From assembly GCF_014196345.1 (NCBI RefSeq), contig NZ_JACIDN010000009.1, positions 124,001-188,000 of the forward strand: a stretch of 64,000 bases of DNA, read 5' to 3'. The stretch comes from Methylobacterium brachythecii (GTDB lineage: Bacteria > Pseudomonadota > Alphaproteobacteria > Rhizobiales > Beijerinckiaceae). The notes under the pieces were generated by a model, which was not told where the DNA came from, searched no databases, and worked only from the letters and a program-made list of their open reading frames with translations. Shown piece by piece: positions 52,949 through 60,987 of the stretch. Every line of letters starts with the position of its first letter. Positions within the stretch are counted from its first letter, which is position 1. The translations under genes were made by a program, and so were the position numbers.

Positions 52949-54113
52949 GAACGCCGCGGCGGCGCACGTCGAGCGTGGCGCAGTGGAACGAGCCGCCAAA
53001 CGGGCCGTAGGACAGGAACGGCGCCGGGATCGGGTCGAAGCCCCAATCCTTCAGGGCCTTGATCAGCGTCGGCTGGCTCTGGTCGACGACGATCTTCTTC
53101 TCGTCGATGGCGAGCACGTTGATCGAGGTCCAGGGCGAGCACATCGAGATCTTGCTCATGAAGCCCTCGACCGGGTCGGGGCGCGGGGCGATCAGCACGT
53201 CCCATTTCTTGAGCACGGCGGGCAGCTTCTCGACGTCGATATAGTCCGGGTTCACCAGCACCTTGCCCGGCGCCAGCGGCATGAACGACGAGTCGATGTG
53301 CATCGGCTGCGGGCAGCGGCTCTCGATCTCATGGATGCGGAAGCCCGGGCCGAGATGGCGGCGCAGCCACTCGATGCCCATCAGGTTCGTCACGTTCGAG
53401 CGGGTCACGAACAGGTCGCGGCCGCAGCGCACGAAGTCGGCCGCGTCGAAGACCGGCTCGAATTCGTTGACCGTGAACTGCATCGGCTCGCCGGCCTTCA
53501 GGTTCGGCACCCGGTAATCGTAGTTGTAGAGCTCGTCCGTCAGTTGCGGACGCGGGGCCGAGGTCCAGCGGGCGCCGGCCCGGAAGTACTCCTTGAACAG
53601 CGCACGGTAGGCGTCGCCCTCGAAGTAGCGCGAGCGCCAGCACATCGGGCTTTCGATGATCTCGTCGCCGATGACGAGATAGGGGTCGCGCGGGCAGGCG
53701 ACGCAGAAGCCGCGCGAAGTCCAGCGCGGCGCCTTGTACTTCTTCGAGAAATCGACCGTGTCGGGCCGGCGCACCTTCACGCCCTCGCCCGCGAGAATGG
53801 TGATGAAGTTGTCGAGCTCGGCCTGGGCGAGCTTCTTCATGAACTTCGGATACTTCCAGCCGGAGGCGAGCCGGTAGAACGGCTGCGCGGCGCGCGGCAG
53901 GTTGAAGATCACGGTGAGGTGGTGGGTCGGGATCGTGGCGCCGTCGAGCGATCCGACGATCACTTCCTCCAGCGGATCCCATTCGTTCCAGGCCATGACC
54001 GGGCTCTGCGGCGCCGGCACGTCTGGGTTGAGGCCCTGAAGGCCGGTGAAGGTTTGAGTATGTGCATCTTCGAGCATGGCGTTCTCCGCCATGTTGGACG
54101 CATCGCGTTCCAT
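52932..54113 (-). CDS. AGAT-type amidinotransferase, candidate hopanoid guanidinylation enzyme
   Basis: This 393-aa protein is full length for the glycine/inosamine amidinotransferase family. Its catalytic set is Asp-226 (FDAADFVRCGRDLF), His-272 (PMHIDSSF) and Cys-378 (SFHCATLDVRRRG); further family blocks are FTVNEFEPVFDAADF and NLMGIEWLRRHLGPGF. Such enzymes move the amidino group from arginine to an amine, and the related StrB1 acts on an aminocyclitol. It is head-to-head with hpnL, 212 bases apart. In this context the likely acceptor is the amino group of the hopanoid cyclitol ether. That assignment is inference; simple glycine amidination is the alternative. The ATG at 54113 is preferred. 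Confidence 0.85.
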   Translation of the reverse strand: MERDASNMAENAMLEDAHTQTFTGLQGLNPDVPAPQSPVMAWNEWDPLEEVIVGSLDGATIPTHHLTVIFNLPRAAQPFYRLASGWKYPKFMKKLAQAELDNFITILAGEGVKVRRPDTVDFSKKYKAPRWTSRGFCVACPRDPYLVIGDEIIESPMCWRSRYFEGDAYRALFKEYFRAGARWTSAPRPQLTDELYNYDYRVPNLKAGEPMQFTVNEFEPVFDAADFVRCGRDLFVTRSNVTNLMGIEWLRRHLGPGFRIHEIESRCPQPMHIDSSFMPLAPGKVLVNPDYIDVEKLPAVLKKWDVLIAPRPDPVEGFMSKISMCSPWTSINVLAIDEKKIVVDQSQPTLIKALKDWGFDPIPAPFLSYGPFGGSFHCATLDVRRRGVLKSYF

Positions 54114-54325
54114 GGATAATCCCCCTCGGACAAAGGCTTGCGGCTTTAGTTCTCTGACTGTTGCCGATCTGCCGCTTTGACCTTCAGTGTGTCTCCCAGG
54201 TGATAGACAGCGCTGTCTAAAGCTGCAACTTGCCGTGATCCTATTCGCTCCGAGCGGCCGATTTGAGCCGTTATCGCGGCACGCCAACAACACCTCGCAC
54301 CATCGCCGGTAGCGGAAAGAGGGCC

Positions 54326-55450
54326 ATGAAGCACCTCACGACCCTGGCACTGATCGCGGGCTTATGCACCGTCGTCGGACTGTTCCTCTCCTCGGGACTC
54401 GATGACGTGTGGACGGCCGTACTCAGCGCCGGGTGGGGTGCGCTGGCCGTCATCGTCGCCCGCTTCGCCGCCGTGGCTTGGGCAGGTCTCGGCTGGTTCG
54501 TCATCTTCCCGAGCCGTGAGCGCCCGAGCCTGCGCGACTGCATCACCCTGCGTTTCGTGCGCGAGGGCATCAATACGCTGCTTCCCGTGGCACAGGTCGG
54601 CGGCGATTTCGTCGGCGCGCGCCTGCTGGCCAAGCGCGGCGTGTCCGGGAGCCTCGCCGGCGCCTCGATGTTCGTCGACCTGATGACCCAGGCGCTGACC
54701 CAGCTCCTGTTCACCATCGCGGGCCTCGGCATCCTGGTCTGGCTCGCCGGCGACGGCCCGGTGGTCCGCACCGTGGCAGGCGGCCTGATCATCGCGATCC
54801 CGGCGCTCGGCGCCTTCTACATGATCCAGCGTCGCAGCGGTCACCGCCTGATCCAGGCGGCCCTCACGCGCTTCGCCTCGGGCCGCGAATGGCGGGCACT
54901 CGGCGCGGTCGACGTGCTCTACGCCAACCTGAAGCGCCTCTATGGCAACGGTGCGCGGTTCGGGAACGCCGTGTTCGTGCACCTGATCGGCTGGGTCATC
55001 GGGACCTTCGAGGTCTATGTCTGCCTGCACTTCATGGGCTACCCGGTCAGCTTCCTCGAAGCGATCGTGATCGAGAGCCTGGCCCAGGCTGTGCGCGGCG
55101 CCGCCTTCGCGGTGCCCGGCGCGCTCGGCGCACAGGAAGGTGGCCTGATCGCCCTCTGCGCCATCTTCAACATCCCGGCCGAAGTCGCCCTGGCCCTGTC
55201 GCTGGTCAAGCGCGCCGCCGACCTCACCATCGGTCTACCGAGCCTGTTCCTCTGGCATCGCCTGGAGGGCCGCGTTCAGAAGGACGCACAGGAGACCGCC
55301 GAAGGCGGGTTCGACGGCATCCGCGAGCGGCTCATCGGGCACGCCTTCGAGCCGGCCCCGGCTCCGGCGGCCTATGGCTACGCCGCCAACGGCCTCGGGC
55401 AGCCCCGTCCCGTCGACATCGAGCGCGGAGAGTTCAAGAAGTGCGCCTGA
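54326..55450 (+). CDS. hpnL: HpnL, hopanoid-associated membrane protein
   Basis: This 374-aa inner-membrane protein of the LPG-synthase/flippase-like (UPF0104-type) superfamily has about eight helices. It includes VREGINTLLPVAQVGGDFVGARLLAKRG and ESLAQAVRGAAFAVPGALGAQEGGLI, shown only in part here, which are hallmarks of HpnL. It is thought to help move hopanoids or their precursors across the membrane. GAGGG precedes the ATG at 54326. Its 3' end overlaps the start of hpnM by ten bases, so the two are coupled. Confidence 0.88.
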   Translation: MKHLTTLALIAGLCTVVGLFLSSGLDDVWTAVLSAGWGALAVIVARFAAVAWAGLGWFVIFPSRERPSLRDCITLRFVREGINTLLPVAQVGGDFVGARLLAKRGVSGSLAGASMFVDLMTQALTQLLFTIAGLGILVWLAGDGPVVRTVAGGLIIAIPALGAFYMIQRRSGHRLIQAALTRFASGREWRALGAVDVLYANLKRLYGNGARFGNAVFVHLIGWVIGTFEVYVCLHFMGYPVSFLEAIVIESLAQAVRGAAFAVPGALGAQEGGLIALCAIFNIPAEVALALSLVKRAADLTIGLPSLFLWHRLEGRVQKDAQETAEGGFDGIRERLIGHAFEPAPAPAAYGYAANGLGQPRPVDIERGEFKKCA

Positions 55451-56070
55451 CCCGTCGCAGCCTGTCCAGCCTCGCCCTTCTCGCCGCCGGTCTCTTTGCC
55501 CTGGGCGGCATGCCCGAGAGCGCGCGTGCCGAGGAAGATCCGGCCGTCGCTGCGGTGACAAAGCTCTACGGCAAGGTCGAGGAAGCCCTGAAGAACGGTT
55601 CGAGCGACTTGAAGAGCCGCATCGAGGTGATCGGCCCGACCTTCAAGGAGGTGTTCGACACCTCCGCCATGGTGCCCGTCGCAGTCGGCCCGAAATGGAA
55701 GACCTTCAAGCCCGAGCAGCAGAGCGCCGTCACCGATACCTTCACCACCTACTTCACGACGCTCTACGCCAACCGCCTCTCACAGGCCGCCGGCGGCAAG
55801 TTCGACATCAAGCCCGGCACGGATGCGCGCGGCGGCAACAAGATCGTCCATACCAAGATCACGACTAAGGACGGCGACGACACCGACGTCGACTACGTCG
55901 TGAACCCCGGAAACAAGATCCAGGACGTCCTGCTCAACGGCAACGTCAGCGAAGTCGCGTCGATGCGGGCCGGCTTCAACGACCCGCTGAAGAAGGGCGG
56001 CGCGGACGCACTCGTAAAATATTTGAACGAGCGCACCGAAGGCATGCTCGCCGCCAAACCAAAGCCTTGA
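55441..56070 (+). CDS. hpnM: HpnM, periplasmic hopanoid-transport-related protein
   Basis: This 209-aa protein has a signal peptide (about 1-30, ending ESARAEE). The MlaC/Ttg2D-like domain follows, with VTKLYGKVEEALK, YFTTLYANRLSQAAGG and VDYVVNPGNKIQDVLLNG. HpnM is the hopanoid-cluster member of this phospholipid/lipid shuttle family and probably carries lipid through the periplasm. It starts with GTG and overlaps hpnL by ten bases. Confidence 0.87.
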   Translation: MRLTRRSLSSLALLAAGLFALGGMPESARAEEDPAVAAVTKLYGKVEEALKNGSSDLKSRIEVIGPTFKEVFDTSAMVPVAVGPKWKTFKPEQQSAVTDTFTTYFTTLYANRLSQAAGGKFDIKPGTDARGGNKIVHTKITTKDGDDTDVDYVVNPGNKIQDVLLNGNVSEVASMRAGFNDPLKKGGADALVKYLNERTEGMLAAKPKP

Positions 56071-56170
56071 ATCACCCAGAGACGCTGACGCGCACGACCT
56101 TCTCGCGCCCAAGACGAATCCTCGCGTCGCCGGCGAAACCCGACATCCTTCCGGACCGAGCATCGCCTCC

Positions 56171-57367
56171 ATGGACCTCACCAGCATCTCGGACTGGATC
56201 TCGCCGCTTCTGCTGCTGACGGCGCTTGCCGGTTGCGTCTACGGGCTGATGGCCGCCGCCATGACCGGCCGCTTCGCACGCCGCGCGACGCCGGTGCTGC
56301 CCGAGAGCGCCGAGCGCCCCTCCGTGACGATCCTCAAGCCGCTCTGCGGCATGGAGCCGAATCTCTACACCAATCTCGAGACCTTCTGCCGTCAGGATTA
56401 TGCTGGGCGCGTGCAGATCGTGTTCGGCGTCCAGAAGGCCACCGATCCGGCGATCGAGACCGTCGAGCGCCTTCGTGAGGCGTTTCCCGCCCTTCGCCTC
56501 GACCTCGTCGTCGACGCGACCCAGCACGGCTCGAACCGCAAGGTCTCGAACCTCATCAACATGTCGGAGCGAATCGACCACGAAGTGGTGGTGCTCGCCG
56601 ACAGCGACATGGTGGTGAAACCGGATTACCTGGAGCGCGTCGTCGCCGAGCTGTCGCAGCCGGGCGTGACCGGCGTGACCTGCCTCTATCACGGTGTCCC
56701 GGCCAATCGCGGCGTCTTCGCCCATCTCTCGGCGCTCGCCATCGACGTGCAGTTCGCGCCGAACGTCATCGTCGGCACCACGCTCGGCCTCGCCAATCCC
56801 TGCTTCGGCTCGACCATCGCGCTGACCAAAGCTTCGCTCGAAGCCATCGGCGGCTTCCGTACCTTCAAGGACGATCTCGCCGACGACTACGCCATCGGCG
56901 AAGCTCTCCGGAAGCTCGGCGGCGAAGTCGCGATCCCGACCTTCACCATCGGTCATACCTGCGTCGACACCGAGCTCTCGGGCCTGTGGAAGCACGAGTT
57001 GCGCTGGAACCGCACCATCCGCAATGTCGACCCCGCCGGCTATGCCGGCTCGGTTGTGACCCACGCCTTCCCGCTGGCCCTGATCGCGGCCCTGATGCCG
57101 AATGCCGGCACCTTCGCGCTCGCCGTCGCCGCCCTGGCGCTGGCCTGCCGCATCGTGCTGTGCTTGCGCGTCGAGAGCGCCTTCGGCCTCACGCCTCACG
57201 CCTACTGGCTGTTGCCGATACGTGACATGCTGTCCTTCATCAACTTCACCTGGAGCTTCGTCTCGGGTGCGGTGACATGGAAAGGTCACGATTACAGGGT
57301 GGTTGCCGATGGTACGCTGATCCCGGATCACGCCATCGGTCACGAGACCCGCGCGACTTCGGTCTAA
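56171..57367 (+). CDS. hpnI: HpnI, hopanoid glycosyltransferase
   Basis: This 398-aa GT2-type enzyme has an N-terminal membrane helix (about 12-35) and C-terminal helices. The catalytic core contains SVTILKPLCGMEPNLY, VVLADSDMVVKPDYLE (DxD), and ANPCFGSTIALTKASLE plus DLADDYAIGEAL. HpnI adds N-acetylglucosamine to bacteriohopanetetrol in the first step of cyclitol-ether formation. It sits 100 bases after hpnM. Confidence 0.93.
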   Translation: MDLTSISDWISPLLLLTALAGCVYGLMAAAMTGRFARRATPVLPESAERPSVTILKPLCGMEPNLYTNLETFCRQDYAGRVQIVFGVQKATDPAIETVERLREAFPALRLDLVVDATQHGSNRKVSNLINMSERIDHEVVVLADSDMVVKPDYLERVVAELSQPGVTGVTCLYHGVPANRGVFAHLSALAIDVQFAPNVIVGTTLGLANPCFGSTIALTKASLEAIGGFRTFKDDLADDYAIGEALRKLGGEVAIPTFTIGHTCVDTELSGLWKHELRWNRTIRNVDPAGYAGSVVTHAFPLALIAALMPNAGTFALAVAALALACRIVLCLRVESAFGLTPHAYWLLPIRDMLSFINFTWSFVSGAVTWKGHDYRVVADGTLIPDHAIGHETRATSV

Positions 57368-57524
57368 GCTTCGAAGACCTTCAGTACCTAGGTATCGGAC
57401 GAGACGAACCACGGTTCTTCGTTCGGAAATTGCCTCAATTGAACAGATGACGGACTGCAAATCGCCGTTTTCGGCCTGCACTTCATCATCACCCGCACAA
57501 ACACGAGCCCGAGGCCGCTACTCG

Positions 57525-58958
57525 ATGCGCACGCTCTTCCTCCAGGCCCCCACCTTCGATGGCTTCGACGGCGGCGCAGGTTCGCGCTACCAGGCCAAGC
57601 GCGAGATCAAGTCGTTCTGGTACCCGACCTGGCTGGCCCAGCCGGCCGCCCTGGTGCCGAACTCGAAGCTGATCGACGCGCCGCCCCACAACACCAAGCT
57701 CTCCGAGATCGTGGCCCAGGCCAACGATTTCGACCTCGTCGTGCTGCACACCTCGGTCCCGTCCTTCAAGTCGGACGTGAAGACCATCGAGGCGCTCAAG
57801 GCCGCCAACCCGAAGCTCATCGCCGGCCTGATCGGCGCCAAGGTCGCGGTCGATGCCGCCGGCTCGATGGCTCAGGCTCCGGTGGTCGATTTCTGCGCCC
57901 GCAACGAGTTCGATTTCACCGTCAAGGAAGTCGCCGACGGCGTGCCGATGTCGGAGATCAAGGGTCTGTCCTATCGCAACGCCGACGGCGTCGTGGTCCA
58001 TAACGAGGACCGCGAGATCATGACGGACATGGACCAGTTGCCCTTCGTCACGAGCGTCTACAAGCGCGACCTCGAGATGGAGAAGTACTTCATCGGGTAC
58101 CTCAAGCACCCCTACATCTCGTTCTACTCGGGCCGTGGCTGCAAGAGCCGCTGCACCTTCTGCCTGTGGCCGCAGACCGTCGGTGGGCACACCTACCGCA
58201 CCCGTTCGGTCGCGCACGTGATCGAAGAGATCAAGTACTGCCTGAAGGAGTTCCCGCAGACGAAGGAGTTCTTCTTCGACGACGACACCTTCACCGACAA
58301 CCTGCCGCGCGCCGAAGAAATCGCGCGCGAGTTGGGTAAGCTCGGCGTCACCTGGTCCTGCAACGCCAAGGCGAACGTGCCGCGCGAGACCCTGAAGGTT
58401 CTCAAGGAGAATGGCCTGCGCCTCCTGCTCGTCGGCTACGAGTCCGGCAACCAACAGATCCTGAACAACATCAAGAAGGGCATGCGCGTCGAGGTGGCCG
58501 AGCGGTTCACCAAGGATTGCCATGACCTCGGCATCGCCATCCACGGCACCTTCATCGTCGGCCTGCCCGGCGAGACCCGGGAGACGATCCAGGAGACGAT
58601 CGCCTTCGCCAAGCGCATCAACCCGCACACCATCCAGTGCTCGCTGGCCGCGCCCTATCCCGGCACCTTCCTCTACAAGCAGGCCGTCGAGAACGGCTGG
58701 CTCGATGTCGAGAACGCCGAACTCGTCGACGAGAACGGCGTGCAGATCGCTCCGCTGCACTACCCGCATCTCTCGCATGCCGAGATCTTCGCGGCGGTGG
58801 AGGAGTTTTACAAGAAGTTCTACTTCCGCGTGCCCAAGATCGCTTCGATCGTGAACGAAATGGTGCGCTCGCCCGACATGATGAAGCGCCGTCTCCGCGA
58901 GGGCGTCGAGTTCTGGCACTTCCTCCGGGATCGCCAGGGCACCTCCAAGGCTGCCTGA
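57525..58958 (+). CDS. hpnJ: HpnJ, B12-binding radical SAM enzyme
   Basis: This 477-aa protein has an N-terminal cobalamin-binding-like domain. The radical SAM core has Cys-206, Cys-210 and Cys-213 (GRGCKSRCTFCLW) binding a [4Fe-4S] cluster. Later blocks include FFFDDDTFTDNLPRAEE, RLLLVGYESGNQQIL and GTFIVGLPGETRETIQ. HpnJ converts the hopanoid-linked glucosamine ring into the cyclitol by ring contraction. The ATG at 57525 is chosen; the upstream in-frame ATG at 57447 would add an unlikely Cys-rich tail. A terminator follows. Confidence 0.95.
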   Translation: MRTLFLQAPTFDGFDGGAGSRYQAKREIKSFWYPTWLAQPAALVPNSKLIDAPPHNTKLSEIVAQANDFDLVVLHTSVPSFKSDVKTIEALKAANPKLIAGLIGAKVAVDAAGSMAQAPVVDFCARNEFDFTVKEVADGVPMSEIKGLSYRNADGVVVHNEDREIMTDMDQLPFVTSVYKRDLEMEKYFIGYLKHPYISFYSGRGCKSRCTFCLWPQTVGGHTYRTRSVAHVIEEIKYCLKEFPQTKEFFFDDDTFTDNLPRAEEIARELGKLGVTWSCNAKANVPRETLKVLKENGLRLLLVGYESGNQQILNNIKKGMRVEVAERFTKDCHDLGIAIHGTFIVGLPGETRETIQETIAFAKRINPHTIQCSLAAPYPGTFLYKQAVENGWLDVENAELVDENGVQIAPLHYPHLSHAEIFAAVEEFYKKFYFRVPKIASIVNEMVRSPDMMKRRLREGVEFWHFLRDRQGTSKAA

Positions 58959-58983
58959 ACCGAAGCTCCATAGCGACCGATCA

Positions 58984-59010
58984 CGGCCGGGCTCGATGCC
59001 CGGCCGTTTT
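58984..59010 (+). terminator. Rho-independent terminator after hpnJ
   Basis: CGGCCGGGC pairs with GCCCGGCCG (9 bp) around a TCGAT loop, followed by TTTT. It separates the hpnLMIJ unit from the next one. Confidence 0.9.
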
Positions 59011-59061
59011 CGTTTGCGGCGGCTCGTCCGAGTCGCCCATCGACACATTCGACCGAGGCCG

Positions 59062-59225
59062 TGCTAGTGGTCCGTCGGGGTTCGGTTCCCCATGGGGGCG
59101 GGTCAGCCGCGCGACGTCCGTCGCGGGCGCGGCCAGCGGCGAAAGTCCTGCTCCCGCGCTGTTTGGTCAGCATCCAGTGCTCTCCGGCGCCGGCCTTGCC
59201 GCAGCCAGGATTGCGCCCTGCGGAT
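59062..59225 (+). promoter_or_regulatory. Degenerate cobalamin-riboswitch-like leader
   Basis: In the 290-base gap before the SPFH gene, three elements occur in the right order for an AdoCbl riboswitch: GGTTCCCC at 59084, a P5-like AGCGG-CGAAAGT-CC-T-GCT followed by CCCGCGCTGT (59135-59162), and GCAGCCAGGATTGCG with a CCTGC end (59201-59221). The usual AnAGGGAA element is absent and the last stem is imperfect, so it may be degenerate or coincidental. The rest of the gap shows no gene. Confidence 0.3.
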
Positions 59226-59300
59226 CCTCGGATCCCCGCGCAATCCCCGCGGCGTCGGAGAGTCTCGAGTTTCGGTCCCGCCATTGGAGGGAGGGCAGCG

Positions 59301-60083
59301 TTGTCAGGGGTCACTGCGGTTCTGGCGCTCGGCCTTATGTCACTCGCCGGCTATGCCATCCTGCGCGCCATACGCGCCCCGTCCTCCAGCCGCACCGTCA
59401 ACGAATGGGAGCAGGGCCTGCTCTATGTCGACGGACGTTTCGCACGGGTGCTCGGGCCCGGCCGCTACTGGACGCTCGGGCTCAAGGAGCAGACGGTCGT
59501 CGTGCTGCCTCGCCAGCCGCGCCTCGAATACCTGACCAACGCCGACGTCACGAGCGCGGAGCGTCTGTCGTACCGGCTGTCCGCCATCTTCACCTACGCG
59601 GTCACCGACCCCCGGCGCGCGCACGAACTCGGCTATCGCGAGCTCATGCGGCTGGCGGTGACCGAGGCGCTGGTCCAGCTCGCGGCCGGTCGCTCCCTCG
59701 AAGCGATGCTCGCCGAACGCGCCAGCCTTGGCGAAACACTTCTGCCGCTGATCGTGCAGCCGGATTGTGGCTGCACGATCAGCGGCGTCTCGATCTCGGC
59801 CATCACGATGCCCCCGGAGCTGCGCCGGCTCTACGCAGAAATCGAGCGGGCCCGCCTCGACGGTCAGGCGGCCCTGGAGCGCGCCCGCAGCGAGCAGGCG
59901 GCCCTGCGCTCGCTCGCGAATTCCGCGCGGATGCTCAAGGGAAACCCCGAGCTGATGAATCTTCGGCTGCTTCAGGCACTCTCGGCGCAGGGCGGGAAGG
60001 GGGCGACCCTCGTCATCGGGCGCGAGGCCTTCGCCCTCTCGTCGCCGGCCGAGGCCGCGGCTGAGCCCGCGCAGGAGAGCTGA
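59301..60083 (+). CDS. SPFH/Band 7 (slipin-like) membrane protein
   Basis: This 260-aa protein has an N-terminal membrane anchor (GVTAVLALGLMSLAGYAIL). The Band-7 domain follows, with VNEWEQGLLYVDGRFARVLGPGRYW, LSYRLSAIFTYAVTDP and VTEALVQLAAGRSLEAMLAER. A charged C-terminal helix comes next (IERARLDGQAALERARSEQA). TTG at 59301 is the start, supported by GGAGGGAGG a few bases before it. SPFH proteins build membrane microdomains. It ends three bases before hpnK, so it is probably made with it. Confidence 0.82.
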   Translation: MSGVTAVLALGLMSLAGYAILRAIRAPSSSRTVNEWEQGLLYVDGRFARVLGPGRYWTLGLKEQTVVVLPRQPRLEYLTNADVTSAERLSYRLSAIFTYAVTDPRRAHELGYRELMRLAVTEALVQLAAGRSLEAMLAERASLGETLLPLIVQPDCGCTISGVSISAITMPPELRRLYAEIERARLDGQAALERARSEQAALRSLANSARMLKGNPELMNLRLLQALSAQGGKGATLVIGREAFALSSPAEAAAEPAQES

Positions 60084-60086
60084 GCC

Positions 60087-60941
60087 TTGGCAGGTCACGG
60101 ATCGAAGCGCCTCGTCGTCACCGCAGACGATTTCGGGCTGAGCCTCGAAGTCAACGAGGCCGTCGAGCAGGCGCATCGCGAGGGTATCCTCACGGCGGCG
60201 AGCCTGATGGTCTCGGCGCCCGGCGCGGCCGATGCCGTGGCCCGCGCCCAACGCCTACCGAGCCTGCGCGTCGGGCTGCACCTCGTCCTGGTCGAAGCAT
60301 GGCCGACCCTGCCGCCGGCCCAGCTCCCGAGCCTCGTCGACGACAACGGCCTGATGCGCCGGGACATGGGCCGCCTCGGCTTCGATCTCGCCGCGAAGGC
60401 CGCCGCGCGGCGGCAGCTCGCCGCCGAAATCACCGCGCAGTTCGAGGCCTACAAGGCCACCGGCCTGCCGCTCGACCACGTCAACGCCCACAAGCATTTC
60501 CACGTGCATCCGCTGATCGCGGGCGCGGTGCTGGCCATCGGCGCACGCTATGGCATGCGGGCGATCCGGGTACCGCGCGAACCGCGCGCCCTCCTGCGCC
60601 TCGCCGAGCCCGGCTGCCGCCCGCGCCCGGCCCTCGACATCGCCCCCTGGGCCGGCCTGCTCGCCGCGAGGGCGCGCCAGGCCGGGCTGCTAATTCCGGA
60701 CCGCACACTCGGCCTCGCCTGGTCGGGTGGCATGACGCCGGCCCGCGTCGCCGGGCTGCTGCGCCACCTGCCCGACGGGCTGACCGAGCTCTATACCCAC
60801 CCGGCCACGACCGGCGGCTTCGCGGGCGAGGCGCCGGGCTATGCGTATGCCGCCGAGAGGGACGCGCTCGTGGCGCCGGAATCGCGCGATGCGGTCGCAC
60901 AGATGGGGGCGGTGAGCGGAGGGTTTTTGGACTTTTCGTAG
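60087..60941 (+). CDS. hpnK: HpnK, hopanoid-associated deacetylase
   Basis: This 284-aa protein of the YdjC/ChbG-like deacetylase family has the first metal-binding motif VVTADDFGLSLEVNEAV at the N-terminus, LRVGLHLVLVEAWPTLP, and the second motif DHVNAHKHFHVHPLI. HpnK removes the acetyl group from the hopanoid-linked N-acetylglucosamine, giving the amine. TTG is the start, three bases after the SPFH stop. Confidence 0.92.
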   Translation: MAGHGSKRLVVTADDFGLSLEVNEAVEQAHREGILTAASLMVSAPGAADAVARAQRLPSLRVGLHLVLVEAWPTLPPAQLPSLVDDNGLMRRDMGRLGFDLAAKAAARRQLAAEITAQFEAYKATGLPLDHVNAHKHFHVHPLIAGAVLAIGARYGMRAIRVPREPRALLRLAEPGCRPRPALDIAPWAGLLAARARQAGLLIPDRTLGLAWSGGMTPARVAGLLRHLPDGLTELYTHPATTGGFAGEAPGYAYAAERDALVAPESRDAVAQMGAVSGGFLDFS

Positions 60942-60987
60942 GAGGGCTTGCCGGCGCGGGTCGCGGCGCCGGCAGCCGGTTGGCGAG

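Noticed and set aside
59061..59300. Longer N-terminus for the SPFH protein
   Set aside because: The extra 80 residues are Arg/Pro-rich and not family-like. The TTG at 59301 has a strong GGAGGGAGG ribosome binding site directly before the membrane anchor.
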